From Lepisosteus oculatus (Eukaryota; Chordata; Actinopteri; Semionotiformes; Lepisosteidae): DNA of 64,000 nucleotides. Shown here one piece after another: positions 63,901 through 64,000 of the stretch (the first letter of the stretch is position 1; each line of letters begins with the position of its first letter). The stretch covers positions 38,430,776-38,494,775 of the forward strand of contig NC_090709.1 of assembly GCF_040954835.1 (NCBI RefSeq). The letters are read 5' to 3'. The notes beneath the pieces are model-generated. The model worked only from the letters and a program-made list of their open reading frames with translations, made no database searches and had not been told where the DNA came from. The translations under genes were made by a program, and so were the position numbers.

Positions 63901-64000
63901 TGTTAGTTGTGTGAGAGGAGAGCAGCCTGTATCTGTAACCCCCTGCGTTTCCTGTTCCCTCTCCAGGGCAACATCAGGGTGTTCTGCCGAGTGCGCCCCC
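60093..64000 (+). CDS. KIFC1: Kinesin-14 KIFC1 (HSET), N-terminal part, continues beyond the window
   Basis: Minus-end-directed mitotic kinesin that crosslinks spindle microtubules. The N-terminal tail and coiled-coil stalk are present; the motor begins at the window edge. Exons: 60093-60104 (ATG; exon from 60084), 60796-60918, 61012-61120, 61213-61269, 61597-61635, 62362-62569, 62876-63041, 63201-63368, 63967-64000+. Phases agree throughout (916 nt, 305 residues so far). Key matches: RRPAWDLKGKVSDMQ (human KRPAWDLKGQLCDL), the Gln/Glu/Arg-rich coiled coil, MERRKLHNTIQELK (human MERRRLHNQLQELK) and GNIRVFCRVRP at the edge, the kinesin-14 neck-to-motor signature. Three of its exons seed tandem arrays at their boundaries. 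Confidence 0.95.
60110..60795 (+). repeat. 62-bp sense satellite filling KIFC1 intron 2
   Basis: About ten copies running from the donor of the MEKD exon to the acceptor at 60794-60795 (TATGAACCCCTCTCTCTC, then TGTATCTCCAG). One copy near 60670 has lost the TGCAGTGTTC segment. Confidence 0.95.
61012..61635 (+). CDS. KIFC1: KIFC1 exons 4 to 6: basic tail
   Basis: 61012-61120 encodes KRPRTAEPPPATRKTQEAAS then VVTGRPRPLVSSHRAG. 61213-61269 encodes VRAGRPIAGAATVAVGPSK. 61597-61635 encodes AIQKRPVASVSKP. This is the basic, Pro/Ala/Ser-rich microtubule- and importin-binding tail; KRPR resembles a nuclear localisation motif. Individual exons are short and weakly conserved, but their phases (1-1-1) agree. 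Confidence 0.8.
61290..61495 (+). repeat. Dispersed GGGATTGTAATCAGACTCCA repeat in KIFC1
   Basis: Three copies of the family found at 22010-22350 upstream of RGL2, in the same orientation (TAGTTCTTCACTGGGATTGT, CTCTCCAGGCTGGACTGG). Confidence 0.88.
61690..62361 (+). repeat. 67-bp minisatellite built on the KIFC1 exon 7 acceptor
   Basis: Nine decoy copies of the acceptor plus exon start precede the real one at 62362. The unit is GGGCTCTGGGCTTGTCTCTG, CAG, the exon bases CGCCCCCCGCTGGCAGC, then CCACAGTCCCGCCCCTGAGC. The first shows TGCCCC for CGCCCC. In the coding frame each decoy meets TGA about a dozen codons in (CGCCCC-TGA), so its use would truncate the protein. Confidence 0.93.
62362..62569 (+). 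CDS. KIFC1: KIFC1 exon 7: start of the coiled-coil stalk
   Basis: Encodes APPGGPGAARRPAWDLKGKV then SDMQTKVSQYQSRVRSAAQE and ELREQLGHSQERERQLEEES. RPAWDLKG is a KIFC1 hallmark at the tail-stalk border. Donor CTCAG|GTACTG. Confidence 0.94.
62580..62875 (+). repeat. 47-bp minisatellite built on the KIFC1 exon 8 acceptor
   Basis: Six decoys of CCTGTGTTCAG plus the exon start GCGGTGTCGGGCCGAGC, joined by CGTGTCTCACGCTCTGTG, precede the real exon at 62876. Two units have GCAGTG for GCGGTG. All three frames are open across the array. Confidence 0.93.
62876..63368 (+). CDS. KIFC1: KIFC1 exons 8 and 9: coiled-coil stalk
   Basis: Exon 8 (62876-63041) encodes RCRAELSQLSSVREELRCAA then QDRDRLQQQTDRQAEEIRCL. 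Exon 9 (63201-63368) encodes AQLALQSSALAQSQTQLADC, RQLISSLELRVAELSDRLHC then GEMERRKLHNTIQELK. Heptad-like Leu/Glu/Gln spacing indicates a dimeric coiled coil leading to the neck. Confidence 0.94.
63369..63830 (+). repeat. Exon-capture repeat: three copies of the KIFC1 exon 9 donor end
   Basis: Three further copies of the last 54 or so exon bases (CACTGCGGAGAGATGGAGCG to GAGCTGAAG) with an intact donor GTACAG, joined by TCCAGCCCTGCCCACTGACC and a CA repeat. Exon-like ends fall at 63487, 63633 and 63750. None is in frame with the next exon, and reading past the first donor meets TGA after seven codons. Confidence 0.95.
63967..64000 (+). CDS. KIFC1: KIFC1 exon 10, start of the motor domain (cut by the window)
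   Basis: Acceptor CTCTCCAG, then GNIRVFCRVRP, the conserved first strand of kinesin-14 motor domains. Confidence 0.93.

Overview
This is vertebrate nuclear DNA, most likely from a ray-finned fish. It has spliced genes, CpG-rich promoters, fish-type dispersed repeats and an extreme load of minisatellites. A non-teleost such as gar or bowfin is possible, but the sequence does not settle it. The genes are those of the extended MHC class II neighbourhood of jawed vertebrates: PHF1 (minus, stop 730, start 14860), RGL2 (plus, start 23524, stop 37751), ZBTB22 (minus, start 51237, stop 47121) and KIFC1 (plus, start 60093, running off the right edge before the motor domain). I built exon models by translating on both sides of GT/AG junctions and checking phases. 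PHF1 (14 coding exons, 506 aa), RGL2 (19 coding exons, 751 aa) and ZBTB22 (3 coding exons, 620 aa) all close as exact multiples of three with intact domains. No bacterial genes, CRISPR arrays or complete retrotransposons are present.

Layout: PHF1 and RGL2 are head to head, with about 6 kb of tandem arrays between their CpG-rich 5' ends. RGL2 and ZBTB22 are tail to tail across about 9 kb that holds a large inverted repeat (39172-43557) whose arms carry tRNA-like modules. ZBTB22 and KIFC1 are head to head across a 4.25 kb array and a CpG island. In mammals TAPBP lies between RGL2 and ZBTB22, and DAXX between ZBTB22 and KIFC1. I see neither here.

The striking signal is in the introns. First, a 62-bp unit ending in a branch-point-like motif, a polypyrimidine tract and CAG fills seven introns of all four genes. 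It always lies in the sense direction although the genes are on both strands, and the last unit of each array ends in, or grades into, the working 3' splice site (in PHF1 a second, exon-derived array lies between). Several of these introns are nothing but this repeat from donor to acceptor. Second, at six places a tandem array has captured an exon-intron boundary, giving ladders of decoy splice sites. These are the PHF1 PHD1 exon, the RGL2 RasGEF exon 8 (28 extra copies of the acceptor plus 56 exon bases), the RGL2 exon 9 donor, and KIFC1 exons 7, 8 and 9. Together they suggest a genome in which minisatellites spread with, and grow from, splice sites.

Functionally the four genes are unrelated housekeeping or regulatory genes: a PRC2 accessory factor, a Ral exchange factor, a BTB zinc-finger regulator and a mitotic kinesin-14. 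They are linked by ancient synteny, not by a pathway.
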